Under the pieces are notes generated by a model. The model had not been told where the DNA came from, ran no database searches, and saw only the letters and a list, made by a program, of their open reading frames with translations. From Gnomoniopsis sp. IMI 355080 (lineage: Eukaryota; Ascomycota; Sordariomycetes; Diaporthales; Gnomoniaceae), in the NCBI GenBank assembly GCA_027946555.1, contig JAPEVC010000014.1:1-64000 (forward strand): DNA of 64,000 bases, written 5' to 3'. Positions 23,742-36,600 of the stretch are shown here, piece after piece. Every line of letters starts with the position of its first letter. Positions within the stretch are counted from its first letter, which is position 1. Position numbers and translations under genes: made by a program.

Positions 23742-26700
23742 ATGGCCCCCTCTAAGCGAAAGGCTGAAGACGACTCCGCCCTCACCCCGTCCAAAAAAGC
23801 GAACAAGAAAACACCAACAGGTGCTCCAGCCGTTGCGACCGTCAAGAAAGATGAAGAGCCGATATTCCCTCGTGGGGGTGGTAGCGTTTTGACACCTCTC
23901 GAGCACAAGCAAATTACGATCGAGGCAAAACGCGATGCGCTCTTCGAAGAGGAGTCTGGCAGCAAACCCTCCAAAAAAGAGGACAAGGAATCCAAGAAGA
24001 GGAAGCGCAAGTCCAAGGACAAAGATAATGCAAAACCCGTCCGCGACGAGAGTGCCGTGAGGATTGAGGGTCTGAACTACAAGGTATGTTGTGTGCATTA
24101 TGTAGTGAAACTGCGAAATGGCTGACAGAATCTAGCGCCTTGTGAAGGGATCGCTGGTCCTTGGCCAGGTTTGCGAAATTAACGACCTCGAAATCGGCCT
24201 TGCTCTCCCAAACAACCTTGTCGGCCACGTATCAATCACTGCTATCTCATCTGCGCTCACCAAGCGAATCGAGACGGCGGCAGCTGAGGACGAGGCCGAC
24301 GAGGACGAATCCTCAGACAACGATGTCGATCTGAACGATTTGTTTGAGATTGGCCAATACTTACGAGCCTATGTTGTGTCCACGAGTGAGGACTCGACAG
24401 TACCGAGCAAGGCAAAGAGGCGCATTGAACTTTCCATACGACCAGAAAACGCGAACTCATCACTCTCGAAGCAAGAGCTTGTGACAAATGTCACACTCAT
24501 GGCGTCCGTGACCAGCGTCGAAGATCACGGCTACGTGATGGACATTGGCCTTGCAGAGTCGAAGATCACTGGATTCCTACCCAAGAAAGAGGTTGATGCC
24601 GGTATTTCCGAGGAGAGACTGCAGCCTGGAAATGTGTTTTTGTGTATTGCTACAGGATTAAGCGCAAATCGCAAAGTCGCTCAGCTCTCAACCAAGACCG
24701 AAAAGCTCGGCAGCATCAAGAATTACCCTGCTGAAGCCACTACAATCAACACGTTTGTGCCCGGTACGGCGGTCGAAGTTCTTGTGAACGAGATCTCGGA
24801 GCACGGCCTCATTGGAAAGGTTATGGGCGACCTCGACGTCACAGCTGATCTAATTCACTCTGGAATTGGTCCGAACGGTACGGATTTGGCCGCCAAGTAT
24901 AAGGTGCCCTCCAAGGTCAAAGCAAGGGTGATCTGCACATTCCCTGAAGCGAAGACACCCAAGCTCGGCATTTCAATCCTGGACCACGTCAAGTCTTTGC
25001 AAACGATCGACGCTCAGGTGGACGACGAGACCAAGCCGCCTTTGCACGCACTTCCTATCTCTTCGTTTGTCGCAGAGTGCGAGGTCAAGCGGGTGGAGGC
25101 GGACATCGGTCTCTTCGTTGACGTGGGTGTCGAAGGAGTGCCCGGATTTGTACATATCTCTCGGGTCAAGGATGGCAAGGTCGACGGTCTGTACGAGACT
25201 AGCGGTCCATTCAAAGTGGGTTCAAAGCACAAAGGACGAGTGGTGGGATATAACGCCTTCGACGGCTTATACCTGCTGTCTTTCGAGAAAACCGTGCTTG
25301 AGCAACCATTCCTTCGCATCGAGGATGTGCCAGTGGGAGACGTCGTAAACGGCGTTGTCGAGAAACTTCTTGTTGGCGAGAACGGCGTAAGCGGCCTCAT
25401 TGTGAAACTGGCAGAGGGCATCTCCGGACTAGTACCGGACACGCACCTCTCAGACGTCCGTTTACAGCACCCGGAGAAGAAGTTCAGGGAGGGCTCGAAA
25501 GTCAAGGCAAGAGTTCTCTCGACAGATCCATCAAAGCGTCAGCTACGCTTGACATTGAAGAAGACCCTGGTCAACTCCGAGGAGCCCGCCATCAAGTCTT
25601 ATGACGAAGTCTCGATTGGGATGCAAGTTCTTGGGACCATTATCAATGTTATGCAGAATGGTGCCATTGTCCAGTTTTATGGCAACCTGCGCGGGTTTCT
25701 TCCTCTGGCTGAGATGAGCGAGGCTTACATTAGCGACGCAAAGGAACACTTCCGCAAGGGCCAAGTGGTCAATGTGCACGTGATTGATCTGGACGCAGAG
25801 ACGAAGAGGCTCATTGTGTCCTGCAAAGACCCTGCGGCATTTGGCATGGACAAGCAACTGGCTCTGAAGAAACTCAGCGTCGGACAACTGGTTTCGGGTA
25901 AGGTCAGCCAGAAGACTGAGGACGATGTGTTCGTTGAGCTTGATGGCAGTCTGTTGAAGGCAGTCATTACGGTTGGCCACCTTACGGATAAGTCTCCGGC
26001 GAAGAATCAAGCTGCCCTCAAGAGGATACGAGTCGGCCAAACACTGAACGAGCTGGCAGTGTTGGAGAAGAACGAGGGCCGACGCTCTCTCTCTGTTACA
26101 ATGAAGCCAAGTATGGTAGCGGCAGCGAAGGAGGGCAAGTTATTGTCCACCTGGGAGAAAGCGAAGGTCGGAATGCTGATTTATGGTTTTGTTCGCAACA
26201 TCACTCCAACCGCTGTTTTTGTCCAATTTGGTGGTAATCTCACGGCGCTGCTTCCCGCTGCCATGATGCCCCAAGAGCAGCAGAAGGAACGCGACTTTGG
26301 CTTGCAAAAGTTGCAGTCCATTGCCGTCAAGATCATCTCGGTTGACCGAGATCATTCTCGTGCCCTTGTTGCCATACCTTCTGTTGCAGACGCCAAAGAA
26401 GACAAGAAAAAGCCGTTGAAGTCTTCTTCGAAGCCAGCTGAGAACCCTGTAGATGAGTCGATCAAGAGCGAAGACGATATTTCTGTTGGAAGAATCATCA
26501 AGGCCAAGGTCATCTCCATCAAAAGTACACAGTTGAATGTTCGACTCGCCGACAACATCCAGGGGCGTGTGGACGTTTCGCAAGTCTTTGACTCCTGGGA
26601 GGATATTCGTCATCCCAAAAATCCTTTGCAAAGGTTCAAGCAGAATTCGACTATCAAGGTCAAGGTTCTGGGTGTACACGATGCAAGAAATCACCGCTTC

Positions 26701-29142
26701 CTGCCAATATCTCATCGATCCACGCATGCGTTGATTGAGCTGTCCGCCAAACCAAGCGACTTGAAGCAAGACGGGGAAGTCAATATGCTTACCTTGGACA
26801 AAATCGAGGCTGGTTCGGAATGGGTTGGTTTTGTCAACAACTTGAAGTCGAACAGCTTATGGGTGAATTTGTCACCGTCTGTGCGAGGCAGGCTGGCCAT
26901 CAGCGACGCATCAGATGATCTGGCACTGCTCAGCAATCCGTCCACGAGCTTCCCCGTTGGCTCAGCCGTCAAAGTGCGGGTCAAGGCTGTGGATGCAGCA
27001 AAGAGTCATCTCGATCTCACAGCGAAATCATCAAGTCCGTCGAACTCTATAACGTGGGACACCATTAAGAAGGGGCTGGTCCTACCTGGCAAAGTCACTA
27101 AGGTTACCGAACGACAAGTCATGGTGCAGCTGAGCGAGGATCTTTCCGGGCCTGTTCATCTAGCCGATCTAGAAGATGATTACGATGCCGCCAATCCTAA
27201 GAAATACACGAAGAACGAGATTGTTCGTGTTGCCGTCATTGACGTCGACACTCCCAATAAAAAACTTCGACTTTCAACTCGCCCATCCCGCGTTCTCAAC
27301 TCCAACCTACCCGTCAAAGATGCCGAAGTAACCACGATTTCGCATCTGACGACAGGTGACATTGTACGCGGTTTCGTCAAGAATGTTGCGGATAAGGGTT
27401 TGTTTGTCAATCTCGGTGGTCACGTCACTGCTCTCGTCAAAATCTCAGATTTGTCCGACTCGTTCCTCAAAGATTGGAAGAGTCAGTTCCAGGTCGACCA
27501 GCTCGTCAAGGGCCGGATCACAGCAATTGATGTGGCAGCCGGGCAGGTCAATTTGAGCCTGAAAGCCTCCATTATTGACCACGACTACAAGCCTCCAAAG
27601 ACTCTTGCTGATTTCACCGAGGGCGAGGTGGTTACTGGCAAGGTTCGTAAGGTGGAAGATTTTGGAGCTTTCATTGTGATTGATGATACTGCAAATGTTA
27701 GTGGCCTCTGCCACAGGAGTGAGATGGCGGAGAAGACTGTCAAAGATGCCAGAAAACTGTACAGTGCGGGCGATGCTGTCAAGGCTCGAATCATGAAGAT
27801 CGACATGGAGAAGAAGACTATCAATTTCGGGCTCAAGCCCTCCTACTTTGTGGATGAGGAGTCGGATGAGGATATGGAGGACTCCGACGACGCAGGGGCT
27901 GTCCTCGACGCCGATGAGGATGAGGATGACAGTGACGATGACCGGGAATTCATGGACGCTCCTGAGATCATTATCCGCGGTACCGACAACGACGGCAGCT
28001 CATCGGACGAAAATGAAGATGAAGACGAGGACATGGCTGATGGAGCAGGAGGTGCTGATGGTCTAGACGCCGGTGGCTTCGACTGGTCTGGTGGAGCGCT
28101 CGACGAGGCGGCGGTCGCGTCGGATGCGGAATCTGACGTTGATGATACACAAGACAAGAAGAAGACAAGGAGGAAGAAGACCGAGATCCAGGTCGACCGC
28201 ACAGCTCAAATGGATGCCAACGGTCCACAGTCCGCTACCGACTTCGAAAGGCTCTTGATGGGGCAACCCGACTCTTCCGATCTCTGGATGCAATACATGG
28301 CCCTCCAGCTACAGGTCAGCGAGCCGGCCAAGGCGCGTGAGATTGCCGAGCGCGCCCTCAAGACAATCAACATTCGCGAAGAGGCTGAGAAACTCAATGT
28401 TTGGACCGCATACCTGAATTTGGAGAACGCCTACGGCACGGACGAGACGCTGGAGGAGGTGTTCAGACGGGCGTGCCAGTACAACGACGAGCAGGTTGTG
28501 CACGAAAGGCTGACTACCATTTACATCAAGACTGGCAAGCACGACGTAAGTTTTGACGCGCCTTTAGCCTCCCTGTTTGCAAAGTCACTGACAACCACAC
28601 AGAAAGCCGACGCTCTTTTCCAAACCATGACCAAGAAATTTGGTGCCAAGTCTCCCGCCGTTTGGATTAACTATGCGCACTTCTTGCACAACACCGTTCA
28701 GGAACCAGACCGCGCCCGTGCTCTGCTCTCGCGCGCTACCCAAGCACTTCCCGCGCACACCCACGTGCCTCTAATGACCAAGTTCGCTGCTCTCGAGTTC
28801 CGTTCTGCAAGCGGCGACCCAGAGCATGGCCGCACGCTGTTCGAGAAGCTCCTTTCTGCGTACCCCAAGAAATTTGATCTGTGGAACCAGCTGCTAGACT
28901 TGGAGGTCTCTGCTCATGCCAAATCCGAAGGCAAGAAGGACGGTGCTGCAGTGAGGGAAGTATTTGAACGTGGCTTGAAGACTAAGGGGTTGAAAGCGCA
29001 CCGGGCCAAGAGCTGGTTCCAGAGGTGGTCTAAATGGGAGGAGCAGAACGGGACAGCCAAGGAGAAGGAGAGGGTTGTCGCTAAGGCGAGAGAGTGGACG
29101 CGAGAGGCGGAGGCGAGGAAGAAGGCTGGCGAGGAAGAGTAA
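23742..29142 (+). CDS. rrp5: Ribosome biogenesis factor Rrp5 (S1 repeats plus HAT/TPR domain)
   Basis: Exons 23742-24083, 24136-28545 and 28603-29142 give 1763 aa, close to the usual fungal length. The N-terminus is lysine-rich and nucleolar-like (KKRKRKSKD). From about residue 115 to 1345 there are roughly a dozen S1 RNA-binding repeats, recognisable by recurring G-x-V and GLV/GFV...H/P-x-x-x-S patterns such as GVPGFVHISRV and NVSGLCHRSEM. A very acidic linker (about 1355-1470) leads to a C-terminal HAT/TPR superhelix (about 1480-1763; WMQYMALQLQ, LNVWTAYLNLENAYG). Rrp5 is needed for cleavages that make both 18S and 5.8S rRNA: the S1 part binds pre-rRNA, and the C-terminal part is required for 40S processing. 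The second intron (28546-28602, 57 nt, no stop) is in frame with the coding sequence, so retention would go unnoticed by reading-frame tests; its GTAAGT donor, CTGAC branch and ACACAG acceptor mark it as an intron. Confidence 0.95.
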
Positions 29143-30652
29143 CTGTTGTTGTGTGTAGATAATACCCCGAAGAAGTTGCATGCGAGATGGCGCTGGCGGA
29201 ATTGGAAAAGCATTGCGAATTGATATGAGTTCTCTTGTCCCGAGGAATTTGTGAAAAGGTGTCACTTATGTGCTGTTCTTGTTCCATGTGTCTCGATATT
29301 TCCATAGTCAGGTCATCTTCGCCTTCGGTCATCGACGCCAAAAATCTGCGGGCATGGAGAGTACCGCATTTATTATTCTACATATCGATTATCTTAAACA
29401 AATACCGCATCTGGGACTGGCGGTTGGTATCTACGCGCATGTAACACAAACATTGTTGGGAATTTTGCGGTACTGTGCAAATCGCAGTGCAGTTGCTGGG
29501 ACCCGAGCTCTCAAAAGAAGATTCGGCCACGCGTTTTGTGAGGATGGTCCTTGTACGGCCTGACCGCCCTTGAGCTTTGCGTGGAACATCACAAGGTAAA
29601 GGTACTCCTGCCAAACTAGGACACGTGCTCCATTTGTGGGCGACACTATTCTGAGCTACTCTGTGCAATGCTCGCCGGTGGAACAGAAAAACTACAAGAA
29701 CAAAAAGCCGCGTATAGGGAACAAGCGTCAGGAGACGTGGGTTCGGTACGAGATTGACTATCGTTCAAAAGAGGGCATCAATATTTCTCGAAGATTGGGA
29801 GTGGAGCCCTAGAAGGCGGCATGGAAGAGCGAGGGTGAAACATGGTTGGCCTCGACTGGGGCCAGATTCCGAGTGATCCGATGGGACTGGACCATGTTGC
29901 AACAACAGCTACAGGCCCCTTGTCCGAATTGACTTCTTGTCTGGAATGGAGAATCGGAGCTGCTAGTGGCGGTCCAGTCTCTCGGATCTGCTCTCCAAAC
30001 TAACCACCTATGTACAGGTAGGGTAGGGGCAACGTCAACACCCTGCCGACGTGACCCCAGCAGCTCCAGCTCCCCAAACTCCAACTTGGCATTTCAGCAA
30101 CAACCACGGAATCAGGGCCGGCTTTCTTTTCTCACCACCTATTTCCAGCCCACGATTGTGCCCCTCCTCCCAAGGGCCCCCAAGGTTGACGGCGACGATC
30201 TCCCGCATGTTGGCGGCATCTAGTGTTCTAGTCCTTGTGTCAGCAACTGCGCCTCTCGTCTCTGCTGGCAATAACCTGGATCCTTCAACGACCGCCCACG
30301 GCGAGCCTGTGTGACGAGCGACTCCTACCATTTCTTCAGGCTGGACACGCGATCATACTTCCACCTTGCACTTGACAAATTCCAACGATTTTGCACCGTC
30401 CCCCTATACCCCTATACGCGGTCCCAAGAGCTCCCCCAATGGAAGATGCCACAATTCCGGTCCTTTTCATGTGGGTCGCGTACTACCCTTGTTATCCAAA
30501 CTCCCTACACAGACTCCATGCGGATGCTCCGGACTGCATGCGCCTGCAGTGCTATACATCTCGCGAGACCATTAACTAATTTGATGACTATGCCTTCAGA
30601 TTGCAAAGCGGCTCGCGCTAGGTAGAGCGTCGCTGCTCTATACCACGACGAT
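29143..30652. other. Intergenic region between rrp5 and fmp27
   Basis: 3' end of rrp5 and promoter/leader of fmp27. No protein-like frame. The stretch from about 30050 to 30650 is C-rich on the plus strand, with several short upstream ATGs (for example at 30207 and 30453). Confidence 0.5.
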
Positions 30653-33600
30653 ATGGCCCTCTTTAATCCCACCTTCATCTTCGGCGTCTTCGTCGTCCTC
30701 TACCTCTCCTCCTTTGTCCTCTTCGCCATTATCCGAATCCTGACCGGCCTCTCCATACAGCGCGTCGGCTACTTTTCTTTGCGCCGCCTCGCATACGTAT
30801 TGAAGGATGGCATCAAAATCGAGATCAGAGGCCTCGGCCTCAACGTCCACCGGCCGACTTTCGCACAACCCACGTGGCTCAGCGTCGTCGTCAGCGAGCT
30901 GGTCGTCACTGTTGACATCCAGGAGCTCGAGGCAAGCAAAGCAAATGGCGCAGCCTCTATCGACCCGGACGATCCAGCGCTCCACAACCAGGGCTCAGAT
31001 CCCAAAGTGGCTCTGAAACCGCACAAACCGGTGATTGTGCGGCGCGCCACGAATGCTGTCCAGCGCAGCGAGACATGGAGACAGCTCACCCGGATCAAGG
31101 AGCGTATCAAGAGGCTACACAGGAATGTCAATTGGCTGCGCATGGTGGATGTGGTTGCCACAAACTCGACCGTCAACGTTGTGGACGTGGGCAACATCCA
31201 GTTCGGTAGCGTTACTGTGGCCGTGGACACCCGGCGCAAGATGGTCGATCGCGCCCGCTTCTTCTGGGGGCCAAGGTCTGGGGCCAAGACGCAAGGCGAG
31301 CGCCAGGCAGAATGGATCATGACCGTGCGGAGCGTCCTCTTCACCCCTCTCGGGAGCGAATCCGTCGAACTTTTGGACAACTGCAATCTGAATGTCCACG
31401 GGTTTTTGTACGAGAAGCTTGATGGTTTGCGGGAAGCCTCGATCGCGCTGAAGTTGGGCCGCGTACATGTCCCTCTTGACGAAATCCGGGAGGCGGCCAA
31501 GCGATTCCAACTACGCAAACGACAGGCTGTCTGCACGCCTCCACCAGAAGAAGAGCCAGAGGAGTATGTGGACAGGATCATGCAGGAATTAGAGGAGCCG
31601 GGGAGCACCGACGACGACCTGATGCAGACGGTCTCCGATTCCAAAGAATTTGTGAGCTCCATTCTTCGCGGCATCAAAGAGGTCCAGTTCGCCGTCAGCT
31701 TCTTCGGATTGACCAAGAAGATCGAGGGAGTTAAGACTGCCGGTCCGCCTGTCATTGTGAACGCATCTATGAAGGAGGTTGGCATCGACCTCCACCGATT
31801 GGATCCGAAATCACCGGCGCATAGAATGTACTTTCCATCAACGGATATTGCTCACGAGGCCCTACTCGCAGCCCTTTCGATCTCCATTGGCCTGGATGAT
31901 GGGCAAGGAAGCCCCCAGCGACTGATGTATGTCCCAATGGCCACCACAACGGTCAGAACGACATTACCTTCCAAGACGGTCGAGATCTCTGGCGGCAGCA
32001 ATCCCGAACAGAGAAATGCTAATATTCTGTTCGCAAACTCTGTCGTGACGTCCCCTTCGATCGACCTGGATCCAAAACATTTGCCGTTGCTTCTTGCTAT
32101 GCTGCGGCCCAAACCAAGCAGAGCGGGGAGCTCACCACATCCCCAGCAACGGCATTTACTCATATCGCGGCTATTGCCCAAGGCCAACATTAAATTCTCC
32201 ATGCATGAGCCGGTGCTAAGGATAGCATTGCCACCCGTGAAAGACGGAGCAGATCCGGACGATTTTGACCTCATCATATCATCCATCTCGTCTGTGTCGC
32301 TGGACGCAGAATCCTTCCATTCAACGGTTGAAGAGCTGCATTATTCACTGGCGTCGAACTTAAGGATACAATCTCACCATTTGTATTATCAGACCTCAGG
32401 TGGAGAGCGATTCGACTTGGTGGAGACGGAATCCTTTGACCTCAAAGTCAATCTCAGTGCTTCCCCAGACGTGCAAGTTCTTGCCACTGGCAACTTGCAG
32501 ACGTTCACGGTCAGGCTGATTCGACCAGAAATCACCGATGGCCTACAACAGATTGTACGACATCTGCGCCTTAGAGTGGAGCCTGATAAGCGCGGCTATT
32601 CTAAAGTTTCGAAAGAGTCGAACTTTCTGCGAGGAATGCCTCCCTGGCTCCTCCATTTCCAGCTCCAAGCATCGGACTTTAGCATCGAGATAGCCGGTGT
32701 CGATGAGGACATCTCGGAAGAGTCAAGAGGGGTGTCTCTGTCTGTTGAATCGTGGACAGCGGAATATAGGGCGCAGAGACTCGATGGCTTGCCACGACGC
32801 CCGGCTAGAAAACGGGCGAGCAGTCGCGTGAGTGTGTCGCTCGACCCTGAAATCATCAAAAGTCTACCAACGTCTCCTAGAAGGAAATATCAAAACCCTG
32901 GGGATGGGCGTCGGATAGCCTTCCACGTCCGTGGCTTGGAAGCATTCATTGTTGAGTCGGCTGATCGGTGGGAGGTCGATCCTTTCATTAGCATGCCTCG
33001 CTTTGAGGTTGCTTTTTCCACCCTGACCGACAATCAGGGGCCTGTGTTCCACATCCACTCGCATGTGAGGACTCTTCTGGTGCAATACTCGCTGTATCGC
33101 CATTATGCGATCGGTGTGGCCTTCTCGGTCATCCGCAAGGCTTTCATGCACGCCGGCAAGGTCACTCCAGAGCCGAGCGAGCCATCGCCAGCAGAACCAC
33201 AAACGCCAAAAAGGCCAAGTCATAAAAGCATGGGCTCACAGTTCTTGTCACCACCTGATCCAGATCATTCTTCTCCAGGGCAGGAAGACGCAAAATCCGG
33301 GCGGGAACTTGTTTCCATTGACTTCAAAGCGACTTTTGTTCAGGTCAAAGCGACCATGCCGGCTGACCCGCCGATGATGTTGCATATTCATGCTTTGGAA
33401 GCTGGAAGGCATCGTTGGTCACCACCGTTTTTCCACACCAGACTGATCAGGTTATATGTCGAGCCTCCAAGAATGCGAGGCGTATGGTCTAAAATCGTCA
33501 GCATCAAGAACGGTCGCCTCGACTACCGAGAATCGCGTCGCAAGATGGCGTCCGGTGGTTATCAAGATGAGAAGATGTATGATATTGTTACTGACGCTGT

Positions 33601-36600
33601 CAGAGGCGCTGTTCCATACGAGTTAGCGTTCAACAAGGTTTCGGACAACGTGAACAATGTCATCAAGGCTGTCAAGCAGCTTCATCATAGATTCAAGACC
33701 GGCACCAACGAGTACATCCTGGACAAGGGCCCAGAAGAACCCAAGAATGTGCCCAAGATATCATTTCGCACAAAGGCACTGCTCTTCGAACTGGAAGACG
33801 GCCCTTTCGAGTGGAAGCTTGGCATGATTTACCGAGCTGGTCGCATTGAGCAGATGCAGAGACAGGCTCGCGAAGAAGCATTCAGGCACAAGGTGAAGAA
33901 AATCCACGAGGAGGCAAGGAAAGAAAGCAGCGTCCGAGCTCGCTCCACTGGCCCGAGAGGCCGCTCGACTCATTCTGGAAAGTCCGGGGTAAGGAGTCAG
34001 AGTGCTGATGGTCGTCAAACACGATCCAATAGTGCTGGTCGTGAGCGAGATCGCGCACCGAGATATGATCCGGAGAAAGGCTGCGAAATCAGTGGACATA
34101 CACTGGTGTCTATTGCCGACGCACGAGCCAAGCTCAACCAGCACAACGCCAGGAGCTGGAAATCTCGGATCGACCGGTCTTACGCGATGGCCCGTAATGG
34201 CATGAAAGACATAAGAAGTACTTTCTGGGGCTCGAGCAACGTGCCTGACGACTTTGAGGACAACGAGAATATTCTTGAGGTACCCGAGCGACCGGCGCTA
34301 ATGTCTGCCCTGGTTCACGACCTACATTTCACAATCGACAAGCCGTCGTTCCCAATGAAGCAGCTGCCGGACTTCCTCCACAACGTCGGTAAGGGGATGC
34401 CACGCGACATGAAGTATTCTCTGCTCATACCGATGAATATACAAATTTTCATGGGCGAGGCGAGAGTCTCATTGAGAGACTATCCCTTACCTCTACTACA
34501 TGTTCCGCCCATCAAGGCCGGTCAGTCTTCTCGTCTGCCTTCTTTGTCGTTAAAGACAGATTTTGTCATCGCAGAGGAGTTTCGTGGTGTTGAATCCACA
34601 AGACGTGTGCGGGTAAATGTCATCCCACCCCCAACTCCAGGATCTGAAGGAGAGAAGGACCGCGGCTTCGCCATTGATGTTAGACGCACCATCGGCCCAA
34701 TCAAATCATACTCCAATATGAGCGTGGACATCAACACAGCGCTGCCTACCAGAATTACATGGGGCCCATCATATCAGCCAGCCATACAGGATATGATGAT
34801 GGTCATCGAGTCTTTCACGAAACCACAGCTAGATCCCTCAGAGCGTGTCGGTTTCTGGGACAAGATTCGGCTGGGCTTTCATTCTCGAGTGCGCATCGCT
34901 TGGAAAGGTGATGGCGACGTACATTTCTGCCTCAAAGGAGCTAGAGACCCCTACCAGGTCATTGGCAATGGTGCTGGTTTCCTGATGTGTTGGCGTAATG
35001 ACGTTCGTTGGAACATTCACGCCGATGACGATCCAAAACGCTTCATGACTGTGGACAGTGGCGAATATGTCCTCGCCATCCCAGACTTCAGCCACTTCGC
35101 TCGCCAAGAAGTGAGACGAAATAGTGAAAACGATAGCGTTGTCAGCGAAGACAGTCTCAAGACCAGCGCTGCCTTCAAGAAGGTCGTGATGAAGCTCTCA
35201 GGCAAGGTGCAGTGGATGGCTGGCTTGGTGTTTGAGCAGGCCATTATAGACGGCAAGAGGAGATTCGACTTCCGTCCGCACTACGACGTGTTCTTGAAGG
35301 CACCAAATTACGCAAAATCGGCGAACAACGTTCCATATGATGCCTTCAGGGGCTTTAGAAGTCAACACATTCACCTATCAATCGCTGTCAAGGCTCCTGT
35401 CGATCGTGACTGGGCATCTTCTGATGTCGAGACATCGAGGAGCTACAACACGGTCCACTTGACACCGCGCTTCTTTACTCATTTCTTCTCATGGTGGACG
35501 CTTTTCGGTGGCCCGATGTCTCTGCCTGTACGGCAAGGACGGCTGTGGCCCGGACGTGAAAAGAGTAGCAAGAAGTTTGGGAGGCATTTGGCGACCATCA
35601 AGTATAATCTCCTTCTTGCACCATTGTTCCTTAGCCATATCTACAAGCACAAGGACGTGGAGGACTATGACGAAAACGCCGTGTCTGCGACTGGCATAAA
35701 AGTGCGCTTCGACAGCTTCAAACTCGACCTCCATCAGAGACGTGAAGAGTTCAATACCAGCGATAAGAGCCGCAAGACGCAGAGTCGGACAACAGGAATG
35801 AAGATTCATGCCGCACAACTCGACCTCGCTGCTGTGGATATTCGTGCTGTCTCTGCTAGTATCAAAGGCACCACGGCCGAGGCGATCAAGAGGAACAACC
35901 TTGGATCGCTCATTACGCAGCAAGAGGAGGATGGCACGGATCTGTCCAAGTTCACCATTCCTGACAATGATTTGAGTTGGATTGACATGGACGACTTTGT
36001 GGAACTAGATTGGATTCTTCCATCAGAGCCAAATCCGGACACGAAGATTCTTCCCCTGGCGTATTGCCCAAGGCTAACTTACTTCCGACAAACTGATATT
36101 GGGGGTGTCATTGCAGGGGATCCGGAAAGGACGAGTCCGTTTGGTCACGAACCTACCCATCTTTGTATCATGAGTCAGGACGATGACCCCAGACGTGTGC
36201 AGGCCCAATTAGTCCAACAACGGCTTGATCAATTGGAGTTGCAGATGGCAGAACACACTCGCAACATCGGCATGGCAGAGCTGAAAATTGTCAGGGAAGG
36301 AGACAAGAGCCCTGATGTGCGTGACAACCTCGATGCTCTTGTCATGCACAGCAGCGTACTGCATGACAAGAAGGATTTCCTTGAGAACATGATGGACAGC
36401 ATGACCAGCTCGCCTGCGCGTTCCAGCGAGCCAAATCTTGGGCGCGGCAGCTCAGATACTTCAGTGGGCACGGGTGAGCAATCCATCAACCTTCCCACGG
36501 GTGCCGAATTCGCGAGCGACTTTTTGAATCGCTTTGTTATGCATAACTTGCAGTTGAAATGGAATAATCTGCTGCGGAACATCATTCTGCGCTATATTCA

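Noticed and set aside
30769..31785. 338-codon minus-strand frame inside fmp27
   Set aside because: Complete overlap with a conserved protein on the other strand; an antisense shadow of GC-rich codons.
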